From contig CM047426.1 in assembly GCA_026168455.1 (NCBI GenBank), forward strand, positions 70,032,916 through 70,096,915: a DNA stretch of 64,000 bases. Reading direction: 5' to 3'. Made by a program: the position numbers and the translations under genes. Below the pieces are notes generated by a model. The model ran no database searches, had not been told where the DNA came from, and worked only from the letters and a program-made list of their open reading frames with translations. Source of the stretch: Theocolax elegans. Its lineage: Eukaryota > Arthropoda > Insecta > Hymenoptera > Cerocephalidae. Positions 21,654 through 31,512 of this stretch are shown piece by piece (within the stretch, counting starts at the first letter, position 1; each line of letters opens with the position of its first letter).

Positions 21654-24600
21654 TCACTGCCGCTTCGCTTGCGCGCGCGTCTTTCTACGGACTATCGACG
21701 ACTCTGATCTCCCGAGTACGGATTCGACGTCATTATTTTCTACACCGCGTTTCACTATGTTCTTCTCGTGGGGTCTCGCGACGGTCTTTGCTGATTTTCG
21801 CGGACGGCCGCGCTTTCGTGCTTTCGGCGTTTTGACTCTCGCAGGAGTCTGTTTTCGCACGCTGGTGTCACCCGCTATGACTCGCGCAGGAGTCCGCACG
21901 CGATCTGGTGACTGTACGCTCGCACGGGGCGGGTCGCGCGTTGCCCCTTCTCCCACGATGTCCCTCGGCGGATGTTCTTCTTCCTCGTCTGCGTCGAGAT
22001 CCGGTGAGATGCAGTGTTTAAGGTGTTCGGCGTGTGCCAGGTCGGTCACCTTACCGTCCTTATCCAACAACGTGTAAGTATTGGATCCTGGTTGGCCTAT
22101 GATGATGTACGGACCGGTCGCCTTCGGAGCCAGCTTAGCCGAAATACCCTGAGCTGCTGAGGACAGGACTCTGTTTTTCTTCCACACCATGTCTCCTACG
22201 GTGAAAGGTGTGTCCCTCCTTTTAGCGTTATAATAGCTTGCTTGCCGCTCATGTTGTTGGTCTGAGCGTGCGGCTGCAGACTCGTGTACTTCCCTGAGCT
22301 TTCGAAGTCGCTCTTGCCACAAGTTTATTTTATGGTGCTGCTCCTCTTCTATGCCAGTCTGTTCTTGGTTCCTCTTGATGGTACCGGGGGGCATAGGCTC
22401 TCGTCCGTAATTCAGCATTGCCGGAGTTGTACCCGTCGACTCGTGTACGGTGTTGTTCAGCGAGAATACAAGCTCCGGCAACTTCTCGTCCCAGGTATTG
22501 TGGTTTTCTTCGATGAAGGCCACAATCCTGGTTTTCAGCGTTCGGTTGACGCGTTCAACCGGATTCGCTTGGGGGAAATATGGCGGGGTGGTGGTATGAT
22601 GTATCCCCACCTCCTGTAGGTATTCGTCGACGGCCTTATTCTTGAATTCGGTACCGTTATCCGATAGGAATACCTCAGGAGTACCAAATCTTAGAACTAT
22701 TCTCTCTTTGAACTCCTTGAGAATGGTTCTCGCGTTGGCTTTGCGAATTGGTACACACTCCGCCCACCGGGTGAATAAATCCAAGAATACGAGGATGTAT
22801 TCGTACCCGCCCTTGCTCCTTACAAAGGGTCCGGTGATATCCCCTGCCACGACTTGCCAGGGACGCTCGACCGTGCGTTTTCCCATCAGTCCTGCAGGTG
22901 GTCGCTGATCCACCTTGCATTGTTGACAGACGAGACAGCGACGCACGTAGTCCTTCACGTCGGCGTAATAACCTGGCCAGTAGTAATACTTAGCCAGACT
23001 GGCAAACGTCTTCTCACGTCCAGCATGGCCAGACGTAGGAGAGTCGTGGCTTTCCTCGAGGACCGCTTTTCGGTGTTCCTTTGGAATCACTAACTTCCAC
23101 GCATCCTCGTCTCCGAGTGTTTCATCGATTAACTCGTTCGGCTTGTGGAAGTATAGTCGTCCTCCGACGCACTTCCAACGAGGGAAATCTCTTGGACTAG
23201 ATTTTACTCGTTTCAGCCAATTCTGAAACCACTCGTCTTGGGACTCTTCTACCCAAGATATTGCGTTGATGGCGAGGGCCTCCTCCTCGCTCATCCGTGA
23301 TAGCGCGTCGGGTACGTAGTTCAGGGCGCCTTTTCGATGCTCCACATCAAAGCTGTGTCCCTGCAACTCTAACGCCCATCGCGCTAACCTACCCGTTGGG
23401 CTGTGTAAGCTACGCAGCCAACGTAAGCTACTGTGGTCGGTTATGACGCGGAAATGATAGCCTTCGATATAAGGTCTATATTTCCCAATCGCCCATATAA
23501 CCGCCAGGCACTCTCGTTCCGTAACGCTATAATTGCGTTCGGCCTGGTTTAACGTCCTACTGGCGAATTCCAGTACTCTCTCTTCTCCATTAATCACCTG
23601 GAGAAGTACTGCGCCAATGCCAGTGTCGCTTGCATCCGTCTGTATAACGAACTGCACGTCGAACTCCGGCCTCGCTAGGACGGGAGCAGTTGCGATCAGC
23701 GCCTTAATCTGATCGAATGCCTGTTGCTGCTCCTCGAGCCATTCAAACTTACGATCTTTCTTGGTAAGCCTGGTTAGCGGCTCGGCCAAGGTAGCGAAGT
23801 CTCGTAAGAATTTCCGGTACCACGAACCCATACCAAGGAATCTTCTAAGTTGTTTTAGATTCTTTGGCGCCGGATAATTAATGATCGGCTCGATTTTCTC
23901 GGGGTCTGGCCTGATTCCATCGCGATTCACCAGCACTCCGAGATATTTTACCTCAGTACGTCCAAACACACTTTTATCCCGATTCACCGTGAGACTAGCC
24001 TCGTTAATTCTCTTCAGGACATACTTTAGCCACTTTTCGTGTTCCTCGAAGGTCTCTGTGGCGATGATTATATCATCGAGGTACGAAAATGCATAGGGCT
24101 CGAGCTCAGGCCCTATGATTTTGTCCACTAACCTTTGGAACGTGGCTCCCGCCTGGGATAGGCCATAAGGCATCCTTTTAAATTGGAATAAGCCTAGCCC
24201 AGGTACTGTGAACGCGGTAATAGCCGCTGACTCCGGTCTTAGCGGTATCTGGTGGTACGCGCTACTCAAGTCTAGCGTGCTGATGTACCTCGCGTTCTTG
24301 AGCTTCCGTAGTATGCCGTCCATGTTAGGCAGCGGGTAAGCATCGGTTTTCGACACTGCATTGACCTTCCGATAGTCAATACAGAACCGATACTTCCCGT
24401 TAGGTTTACGGACCATTACTACGGGGCTCGACCATCCACTGGTTGATGGCTCGATCACCCCTGCGTCGAGCATCTCTTTAACCTGGGCGTGCATCTCCTC
24501 CTCTATTCGCTTAGAGACGGGATAATATTTCTGCTTGATCGGCCGCGTCGCACCCACGTCGATCGCGTGCTCAATCAAGGAGGTACACCCCAACGGCCTC

Positions 24601-25382
24601 CCCGTTGTACCCAGGTATCGGTCAGCCAGTGTATGCAGTCTTTCTTGCTCCTCTGGCAATAAGTCTGCAAGTCCTATCGATGCTATCTCGAATGCATCGA
24701 TTCGCGATATGCTCGCTACTTCCAGATCTACGGACTTGTTGGCCGCTTTGATCCAAAGTTTATTCTCGTTTGGATCCAAAACTGCACCAAAACCACGAAT
24801 GAAGTCCGCTCCGACGTAACAGTCGATTTGATCGTCCGGAAGTACGGCTACGCGAATATCTCGCTTTATCCCGGCAACCTCGAAAGGCAGGTCTACGTAA
24901 CCAGCGATTGACACCGTCTGGTTTCCTGGCACTTTTGCTTTCCTTCCGTTGCTCGGGATGAGTGGACAGCCGCAGGCCGTGGCCAATTGTAGGCCAATCG
25001 AGCCCATTACCGTGCGCGATGCTCCTGTGTCGAACAAGGCGCGTACGCGGTAGCCGGCAATGCCCACTTGGACCCACCAACGAGTTTCTTTTTCACTCGG
25101 AGGGTCTTCTCCTCCAGCCCTATCATCCAGATCTCCAGTAGCGGCCGCTATCTGGTGTTGATCCGACTTTTCCGTCGATCTCACAGAATTCGGGCTGAGG
25201 CAGCCGCTATCTTTCTCAGACTCGGCTGATATCGTCGGCATTCCCGACGACTCTTTTGCTGCCGAGTTCTCCTCACAGCGCTCGGCTGTAGTTGGGATAT
25301 CTGTTCGGGTCTTACGCGGGGCAGGAACGGGAACGACCCTTTTCAACCGCTCCTGTTTGCGTTTCCCGAACAGTCCGGACAA
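21654..25382 (-). CDS. pol: Gypsy-1 Pol (protease, RT, RNase H, integrase)
   Basis: This is an uninterrupted Pol of about 1242 residues. Domains in order: aspartic protease with LFDTGASRTVMG (about 118), reverse transcriptase with YPLPNMD, LDLSSAYHQIPL and catalytic YLDDIIIA (about 435), RNase H with QTDASDTGIGAVL (about 582), ERECLAVIWAI and TDHSSLRWL, and an integrase with an HHCC zinc-binding region (HDSPTSGHAGREK to CLVCQQCK) and catalytic D/D/E in VAGDITGP (about 847), LSDNGTEF (about 906) and NPVERVNRTL (about 942). A GPY/F-type module (ATGPYIIIGQPGSNTYTL) follows. The C-terminus has KRGRPRK (about 1192), an AT-hook-like motif. The first codon of the frame is TTG with no ATG, consistent with expression only by -1 frameshift from Gag. 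Confidence 0.97.
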   Translation of the reverse strand: MSGLFGKRKQERLKRVVPVPAPRKTRTDIPTTAERCEENSAAKESSGMPTISAESEKDSGCLSPNSVRSTEKSDQHQIAAATGDLDDRAGGEDPPSEKETRWWVQVGIAGYRVRALFDTGASRTVMGSIGLQLATACGCPLIPSNGRKAKVPGNQTVSIAGYVDLPFEVAGIKRDIRVAVLPDDQIDCYVGADFIRGFGAVLDPNENKLWIKAANKSVDLEVASISRIDAFEIASIGLADLLPEEQERLHTLADRYLGTTGRPLGCTSLIEHAIDVGATRPIKQKYYPVSKRIEEEMHAQVKEMLDAGVIEPSTSGWSSPVVMVRKPNGKYRFCIDYRKVNAVSKTDAYPLPNMDGILRKLKNARYISTLDLSSAYHQIPLRPESAAITAFTVPGLGLFQFKRMPYGLSQAGATFQRLVDKIIGPELEPYAFSYLDDIIIATETFEEHEKWLKYVLKRINEASLTVNRDKSVFGRTEVKYLGVLVNRDGIRPDPEKIEPIINYPAPKNLKQLRRFLGMGSWYRKFLRDFATLAEPLTRLTKKDRKFEWLEEQQQAFDQIKALIATAPVLARPEFDVQFVIQTDASDTGIGAVLLQVINGEERVLEFASRTLNQAERNYSVTERECLAVIWAIGKYRPYIEGYHFRVITDHSSLRWLRSLHSPTGRLARWALELQGHSFDVEHRKGALNYVPDALSRMSEEEALAINAISWVEESQDEWFQNWLKRVKSSPRDFPRWKCVGGRLYFHKPNELIDETLGDEDAWKLVIPKEHRKAVLEESHDSPTSGHAGREKTFASLAKYYYWPGYYADVKDYVRRCLVCQQCKVDQRPPAGLMGKRTVERPWQVVAGDITGPFVRSKGGYEYILVFLDLFTRWAECVPIRKANARTILKEFKERIVLRFGTPEVFLSDNGTEFKNKAVDEYLQEVGIHHTTTPPYFPQANPVERVNRTLKTRIVAFIEENHNTWDEKLPELVFSLNNTVHESTGTTPAMLNYGREPMPPGTIKRNQEQTGIEEEQHHKINLWQERLRKLREVHESAAARSDQQHERQASYYNAKRRDTPFTVGDMVWKKNRVLSSAAQGISAKLAPKATGPYIIIGQPGSNTYTLLDKDGKVTDLAHAEHLKHCISPDLDADEEEEHPPRDIVGEGATRDPPRASVQSPDRVRTPARVIAGDTSVRKQTPARVKTPKARKRGRPRKSAKTVARPHEKNIVKRGVENNDVESVLGRSESSIVRRKTRAQAKRQ
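25343..25382 (-). promoter_or_regulatory. Gag-Pol overlap with -1 frameshift heptamer
   Basis: Pol is in the -1 frame relative to Gag over this 40-nt overlap. The minus strand carries GGGAAAC at 25367-25361, placed as G GGA AAC in the Gag frame, a canonical X XXY YYZ slippery site. The Gag stop follows 16 nt later. I did not establish a downstream pseudoknot. Confidence 0.88.
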
Positions 25383-27163
25383 TCTGCGCGCTTATACCCT
25401 AGCCGTCCACAACCAAAGCATTTCAGTGGTTGTGTGGCTTGCGGTCTTGCGCTCACGATCTGATTGTCTTTTTCCACCTTCGATCCGCCGTACGTCCTTT
25501 CGGCGGAACCCTTCGCATTCTTCGTCCGGTTTGGTTCCCTCGGTTTACCAATTCCGCTCCGGGATGTGGTCATTGAAAGGACGAATTCTCTCATCTTCTC
25601 TTCCAGAACTTTGGCCAGGGTTTTCGCCAAGTCCTCTGGCGGATTCTTCTTAGTCTGCAGATTTGGTGCTGTCGACTGCACCGCTGCAATCTTCGTCTTG
25701 GCCCTTCTTTCCTCCTTCGGTTTATAAGCCGACTCGGGGATTAGGGCAGTCTCGGGTGGTGGAGGGTGTCTATACGCTTTCTGTCCCTCCAGCGTAAGTT
25801 CGGCTTCGACAGCAAGATCAAGAAGAGTATGGATTGAATCGCAATCCGTCCTGCGCACCAAATTCTGTATCTCGGGGCGCAGGTTGCCGTGCAGTGTATC
25901 TAACTGCTGCTCGATCCTTGGGATTGGATCGAGTCTTCTTATCATGTGCACTAAACACGTAATATAGTCCCGTGTTTTCTCGCCGGGTCCTTGATAGCGA
26001 GAATTTATTTCGGCAATCAACCTCTTCTGAAACCGCCTATTTGTTCCGAACCAGTGACGAGCTTCTTTTTGGAATTCGGACCACGTCGACCACGTATCTC
26101 TTTCGTTTTTGAACCAGAGTGCTGCAACGCCTTTGAATAACTCTGGCAGTGAGCTTAGCAATTCGGATTCTGAAAGATTGGCCAGAATCCGACATTCCTC
26201 GACTCGTTCGAGAAATGAGTCTATGCTCTGGTCGCCATCTGCTGAGAACTGTAGTCCCCATTTCCGGACAATTTGACCGACGTCTCTCAGTGACTGTCCT
26301 GCACTTCTCTGCCAGGTGCTGTTCTCGGTCCTGGTACCACTCGTATTTCCAAGTCTTTCCTGACCTTGGAAGTTCCCCCCCTCCCAGGCTTGGCCGACTC
26401 TCCTTGCGAGTGGTGCTGGGGGGTCAGGTTGTGGTAATTCGGTTGTATTGTCCAGGTAATGGTACGTCATTGTGTCCTGGAATCCTACTTGCTGTCGTTG
26501 GCTCCGGACTTCGTGTCGTGGCTGGTCCAGTCTAGTGCTTGTTAAAATAGGCTGAGCTTGCGCAGCCGTTAGCGCATTTACTTTTTCAGTTAATTGCTTA
26601 ACTGTGTCCGACATTCCTTGCATAAAATTTGCGAATTCGAGTGGGATTTCGAATGATCCTCCGTCTGTTGCAGTGAGTCTTATTCTGCTTGAATTTTTAT
26701 CATCGTTTGTAATACTGTCGGCAGCTTTGTCATTCGTTGATGTTGATTCCGTGGTTTCTTGCAATATTGCCGTGGTTTCATTGTCTTTGAGGTGTTGAAC
26801 TCTTCTACGACTTGTTTCCATATTTTCTTTAACTTTTTCGTCGTTGTTAAGAGTTAATAATGGATGGCTTGTGTTGTCGTCAATTGTCGAGTTCTCCCAC
26901 GGGTGTTCTGCCGAGCTATATTTTGTGATGAAATTTTGCCTGAGTTCTTCCCGATGGTACCAGACGGTGATTTCATCCTGCTCAGGTTCTTCAACGAAAT
27001 CCCTTGGCTCGTAATCTCCTAGGAGCCATTTTGTCAGACGACTTAATTTGTCAAATTTATTGCCTGTATCTTTAAGTGACAGGTCGTTAAGATATTGACA
27101 AATATCTTTGTCTCTATAAAACAAACACCAGTCTTCGATCTTCTGTTGTGTCGAACACGCCAT
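25343..27163 (-). CDS. gag: Gypsy-1 Gag
   Basis: This Gag of 606 residues forms the virus-like particle and binds the RNA. The N-terminal third is hydrophilic. The middle (about 300-470) contains a retrotransposon Gag/capsid-like region (WFKNERDTWSTWSEF, YQGPGEKTRDYITCLVHMIR). The C-terminus carries one CCHC zinc knuckle, CFGCGRLGYKRADC, in which the usual histidine position is tyrosine (C-x2-C-x4-Y-x4-C). The start is the ATG at 27163, the only ATG opening this frame. Its 3' end overlaps pol by 40 nt. Confidence 0.92.
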   Translation of the reverse strand: MACSTQQKIEDWCLFYRDKDICQYLNDLSLKDTGNKFDKLSRLTKWLLGDYEPRDFVEEPEQDEITVWYHREELRQNFITKYSSAEHPWENSTIDDNTSHPLLTLNNDEKVKENMETSRRRVQHLKDNETTAILQETTESTSTNDKAADSITNDDKNSSRIRLTATDGGSFEIPLEFANFMQGMSDTVKQLTEKVNALTAAQAQPILTSTRLDQPRHEVRSQRQQVGFQDTMTYHYLDNTTELPQPDPPAPLARRVGQAWEGGNFQGQERLGNTSGTRTENSTWQRSAGQSLRDVGQIVRKWGLQFSADGDQSIDSFLERVEECRILANLSESELLSSLPELFKGVAALWFKNERDTWSTWSEFQKEARHWFGTNRRFQKRLIAEINSRYQGPGEKTRDYITCLVHMIRRLDPIPRIEQQLDTLHGNLRPEIQNLVRRTDCDSIHTLLDLAVEAELTLEGQKAYRHPPPPETALIPESAYKPKEERRAKTKIAAVQSTAPNLQTKKNPPEDLAKTLAKVLEEKMREFVLSMTTSRSGIGKPREPNRTKNAKGSAERTYGGSKVEKDNQIVSARPQATQPLKCFGCGRLGYKRADCPDCSGNANRSG

Positions 27164-28702
27164 ACTTACAGCAACGATTTAAATAAATAAATTATAACAA
27201 ATACAAAAGAAAATAATTTATTCCGCTTTACCAGAGCAGTCCAATTGCGCGGCTATCGTGGGGTCGTTCGCTCGCGTTTTCCCTAAGGCACACAATTATA
27301 ATCGCAAAATACAAAGAATATATATGATTGGACTATACGGCCTAACTATTGGGTTGCTCTGGCTTTGTCCTACCGTGTACGCTAATGCAAGGTTGTGTGG
27401 GTTACTTCGACTCTGGTTGTACCAAGTTGTAACAATATCGGCTTGATATTGCCAGAGTAAGGATTTAATAATTAAATATGAAATATTAATTGTGGGTACT
27501 ACAAACACCTCTTTAATTTAAAACAGTTAAAATAACCCGAATAAAACAATAAGTGTTTTATTTTTGCCCACACAATCTTTCAGCACGTCAATTAAAACTT
27601 ATTGAAACGTGTATCAAGATAATTCTAATTGATAAACGAAATTAAAGACGAATTATAAATAAAATGAAGACTTCAATTATACGTCTTTTTATTTTTATAG
27701 TACTAAATTAGTGCCAATTAATTATCTAGTTAATTAATTGGTTAAAGCTTAGCGTACACTTTACACCAAATCTATTGTCTCTCTCTCGCCTATTATGCTA
27801 CGCAGAAATATATAACGAGAAATTACAATTCTAAGGGTATCGTTCTAGCACTCGTATTTTTCCGACGCACACACTTTATTTTTCGATTTGTGAAATCGTA
27901 TTATTCACTTCGAAAATTTTCCAGATTACCGTAAAAAAAAATAAAATACCTTTACGAGGATTACAAAATAATTCGAAAGATTCAGAAAGATTTACGAATT
28001 CCGAGAAAATTGGAAAAATTGGAAAAATTCCAAAAACCTACAAAAATTTTGCAAATGTGAAAAATTTGAAAATTTTCTAGAAATCTAAAAAATTATGAAA
28101 GATTTTTAAATTTCGAAAAATTTAAAAAAATCTTGAAAATCTCGAAAATTTTGAAAACCTCGAAAAATTTAAAAATTTCTAAAAAAATTTGAAAATTTCA
28201 GAAAATTTGAAAATTTTGAAAAATTTTGAAAAATTTTGAAAAAACTTGAAAGTTCTGAAAATTTTGTAAAATTTGAAAAGATTGAAAATTTCGGAAAATT
28301 TGGAAAATTTTTAATTTTTGGGAAAATTTGGAAACTTAATTTGTTTATAAAATTTATGTCTGTTATGAATTATTACTTTAAGAAATTTATTTAATTCGAA
28401 TTTTAAATTTAATTTAACTCGAAAATAATAAGTCTTATTTCGAAAATAATAAGTATTATTTCGAGTCAATTCCGAGAATTATGTTCGTTTGTACTCGGCT
28501 CGTGTTGTTGTTTACATATGTTCGTCGCGACGAACTCGCAACGTACTCGCAACCACTCGTTGCGATTTATATGTACAACAACGTCCGCAGTATAAAATTC
28601 AACTAAATGGAAAATTTTTCCTATCCCGAGGAAACTCACGTGTTGGGTATCACTTGCTCTAATTTTCCCTATCCCAAGGAAACTCACGTGTTGGGCGCCA
28701 GT
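27164..28702 (-). other. Gypsy-1 untranslated leader
   Basis: About 1.5 kb lies between the primer site and Gag. The segment 27930-28340 is a strongly biased run of GAAAATTT-like words. 28600-28702 holds a 48-bp near-duplication of the primer-site region. No supported ORF is present. Confidence 0.7.
28613..28702 (-). promoter_or_regulatory. Gypsy-1 primer binding site with an upstream degenerate duplicate
   Basis: The functional site is minus-strand TGGCGCCCAACACGTG next to the 5' LTR, a tRNA-Lys-type Gypsy primer site. A 48-bp-shifted near-copy (28613-28656 compared with 28661-28704) keeps CCTATCCCRAGGAAACTCA and CGTGTTGGG but has TATCACT where the real site has CGCCAGT. Confidence 0.82.
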
Positions 28703-29839
28703 TGTAACAGGGTTATTCTCGTACGTCAGGAGGGTTATGTTCGTCCTGTACATCTATTCAATGTACAGGAAATCAGTGCAATACCGAGGTCAGCTGTCTC
28801 ACCGTACAGCCGACAAATCGGTGAAAATTACCTTTCGGGACGACCGGAGCTAGCCTCAAGCTCCGAACGACGACGTTGACCCTGTGTACAATGTGTGCAC
28901 TTACTTAGTGCACACTTATCCTCCGATGATGCTCGTACTCGGCTACTCAGTTAAGTGTGTCGTGCTGAGTACAATGCACGACACCCGCGGGGCATGGCGG
29001 TATTCGCCTTTGGGATAGGAACTACTCGCGGGTTTAATGAATCGACACTCGCGATTAAAAATGTCAGTATAATTTATTCTATATAAACAAAAATTAATAG
29101 GATACAGAAGTTGATAAATTATGCCGGGGCGAGCCAAGGCAATGCTAAACCTTGGCTCAATAACAGTTAAATAAGAAAATGTAAACAAACGTGGGCACAT
29201 AAAATGTATACAGTGTGCGTGTGTGTGTGCGCCCGCCGCAAACTACGGTCCGAGACACGGCGTCTCGATATGTTCGCGGGAACGAGATTACACCAGGTAT
29301 CGAGCACCTGGTTGAGCCGAAGACCTAGTATGGGCAAATTATTGCCGGAGTGTGGAGCACTCCGGCTTACCAAATGCGTGTCTACGCAATAGAGAGAGAC
29401 ACGGCGAGAGTATCCGGACTCTCGCCCGGGCGGTATGGTGCGTCGGGGTACCGCGCGTATCCCGATGCCGCTCGCGGATCGCGTCGTAATTTCGAAACGG
29501 CGCACGCCTGGCCAGGACTTACTTGTCTTTTCGACGTTGAAGCTTAGCACTCGCGGTGTCCGCCTTTTCTCGCTTTCGCTCTCTCGGACCCTCTCTCTCT
29601 CTCTCTCTCTCTCCTTCGCCACAGTTCGGAATCGCGGGGCCTTGATTGGTCTCACTCTAGGTCGAGCTACGAACCGAACGGTGTTGCCGATCCCGTGTTG
29701 TTCGAGGTTCGAACGATACTGCCGGTGTGTCGTGCACACCGGCTCTCCGACGCGCTCGCGCATGCGCCTTACGCGTCTTCAACGGTAGACTCACGCGATC
29801 GGTACGATTTTCGACTCGCGTGAACCGTTTACCGTTACA
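28703..29839 (-). repeat. Gypsy-1 5' LTR
   Basis: It is 1137 bp and appears identical to the 3' LTR, including all ORF shadows and hairpins. Confidence 0.95.
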
Positions 29840-31047
29840 ATACATATGGGGATTGGAATCAAAAGGCGCGATAGCGCCTGACTCAAGTATAGCGCGAGAG
29901 CCATTATAGACAGCTAATTTAACCCCTCAGATTTTTGATGTCTTTTCTTACTATTACATTATATTCAATATGTAATCGATCAAACCTCGTATTCTCTATT
30001 TATTTATCTTCAATTTACATCCAATTCTATGTAAATTCATTGAAGGATATTGAAGAAATCATGACAAAGAAATTGCTTGCTGATTTCCTTTACGAAATAT
30101 TTTTCCTCTTCCCTTTTTTTCGTCTCCCCTCATATATATATATATTTTCAGCCTACTAATTCGTACAACGACTCTTACGTGCAGAGCGCGCTCCGCTTGT
30201 AAATACGTTGCGTACATACAAGTGGCTCCTCGCTTGTATGAGAGCCCTCTATACATCCTCCTAGGACGTATAAGGTTTCTATACATCCTAGGAGGCTGTA
30301 TGCAAAGCGCTCCGTAGGATATATGCGGCGAGCAATATAACCTTTGCCGCGCGAACGGTATAGAGTCAACGTGTTTGAAACGCGTAGTACATGTATCGGA
30401 GATATATCTATGGCTTTTCAAACGTAAACACAACTAGTTTAAACGTAACGTTTGCGTTACTTTAATCATAGTTATCTTAATATTGCTCAGATACGAAAGT
30501 ACTATATATTATACATATATATATTAGAATATTATATTTTAGAAATAATATAGTGTGTATATATATATATATATACACGGAGAAAAATTTGAAGTAAAAA
30601 TTACAATGTTGTCTAGTAATGCGGAGAAAAAGTAAAATTTACTAGAAAGTTATTAATTTTTACTACAATTCTGGTAATATTTACTACAACTTCAGTTAAA
30701 TTTATTATACACTATAGTAAATTTTTGGATTGTGTCAGTCTGTCTCCGCATACATATATATAATAACGCAAAATGAGTCCTATATCTTTAATAACTGCAA
30801 TGTTACGATTAATATAATAAGTAATTACTAAATATTTAATATTCTCTGATACTAAATGCAGAATTTAAAAAGTTAAAATGTTTTATAAGCGTCAGTATAC
30901 AAATGTTTAAAAATTATTGACATAATATATAATTATTTATATTGTTTAAAAAAGTGTTTATTACATTACTTTTAAATGTATAATAAATTACTTTGTGAGC
31001 AACGAAAGAGTCGTATGTACGAATTATAAGGCTGAAAAATTGTTTAC

Positions 31048-31207
31048 GTACCATGGGTAAGCATCGCGTCATTACAGTTCTCGGCTCAAATTTCGTGGAT
31101 GGTAGTAACATCCTTGGCCGCTCGCTGCGCTCGCGACCGCGGATGTACTAACCATCCACGAAATTTTCCGCCTCGAACAGTAATGACGCGAGGCTCACCC
31201 AAGGTAC
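31048..31207. repeat. Small foldback with GTACC ends
   Basis: Arms of about 60-75 bp are nearly perfect inverted repeats (GTACC at 31048 and GGTAC at 31203-31207; TTTCGTGGATGGT/ACCATCCACGAAA inside). The apex is a GC-rich palindromic run of GCTCGCTGCGCTCGC type. It is probably a tiny MITE; no clear target duplication. Confidence 0.65.
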
Positions 31208-31512
31208 ATAAATAACTAATATATATGTCTAATTGCTTTCCAGCCCGTGAGAGAGTGCGGACAGAGGTAAAAACCTCCAGTCAGACTCTGAAAAATTTCT
31301 TGAGAGGGAGCTGCTGCTACTCTTTTTCAACACAGTTGTCACGTATTATTATATATAATTTTTTTGGTTATACTTATTATTAGAAAAAGATGTAAGTAAT
31401 TATATCGCTTAGTATTTCGTCTGACATGTTCACGCGTGAGCCACATCTACTTCTAAATAAGATAACAATACACCCACGCATGTTGCGCGTGTGTTTAAGT
31501 ATAAAAATTAAA

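Larger units (their letters stand above)
20150..29839 (-). mobile_element. Gypsy-1, apparently intact Gypsy LTR retrotransposon
   Basis: LTRs of 1137 bp (20150-21286 and 28703-29839) that look identical by eye flank the element, with ATAC target duplications (20146-20149 and 29840-29843). On the minus strand it has a 5' LTR, a TGGCGCC primer site, a 1.5-kb leader, Gag, a -1 frameshift overlap, Pol and a polypurine tract. It inserted in the Copia-A2 5' LTR. No env ORF is present. It is GC-richer than its surroundings. Identical LTRs and open frames make it a candidate active copy. Confidence 0.96.
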
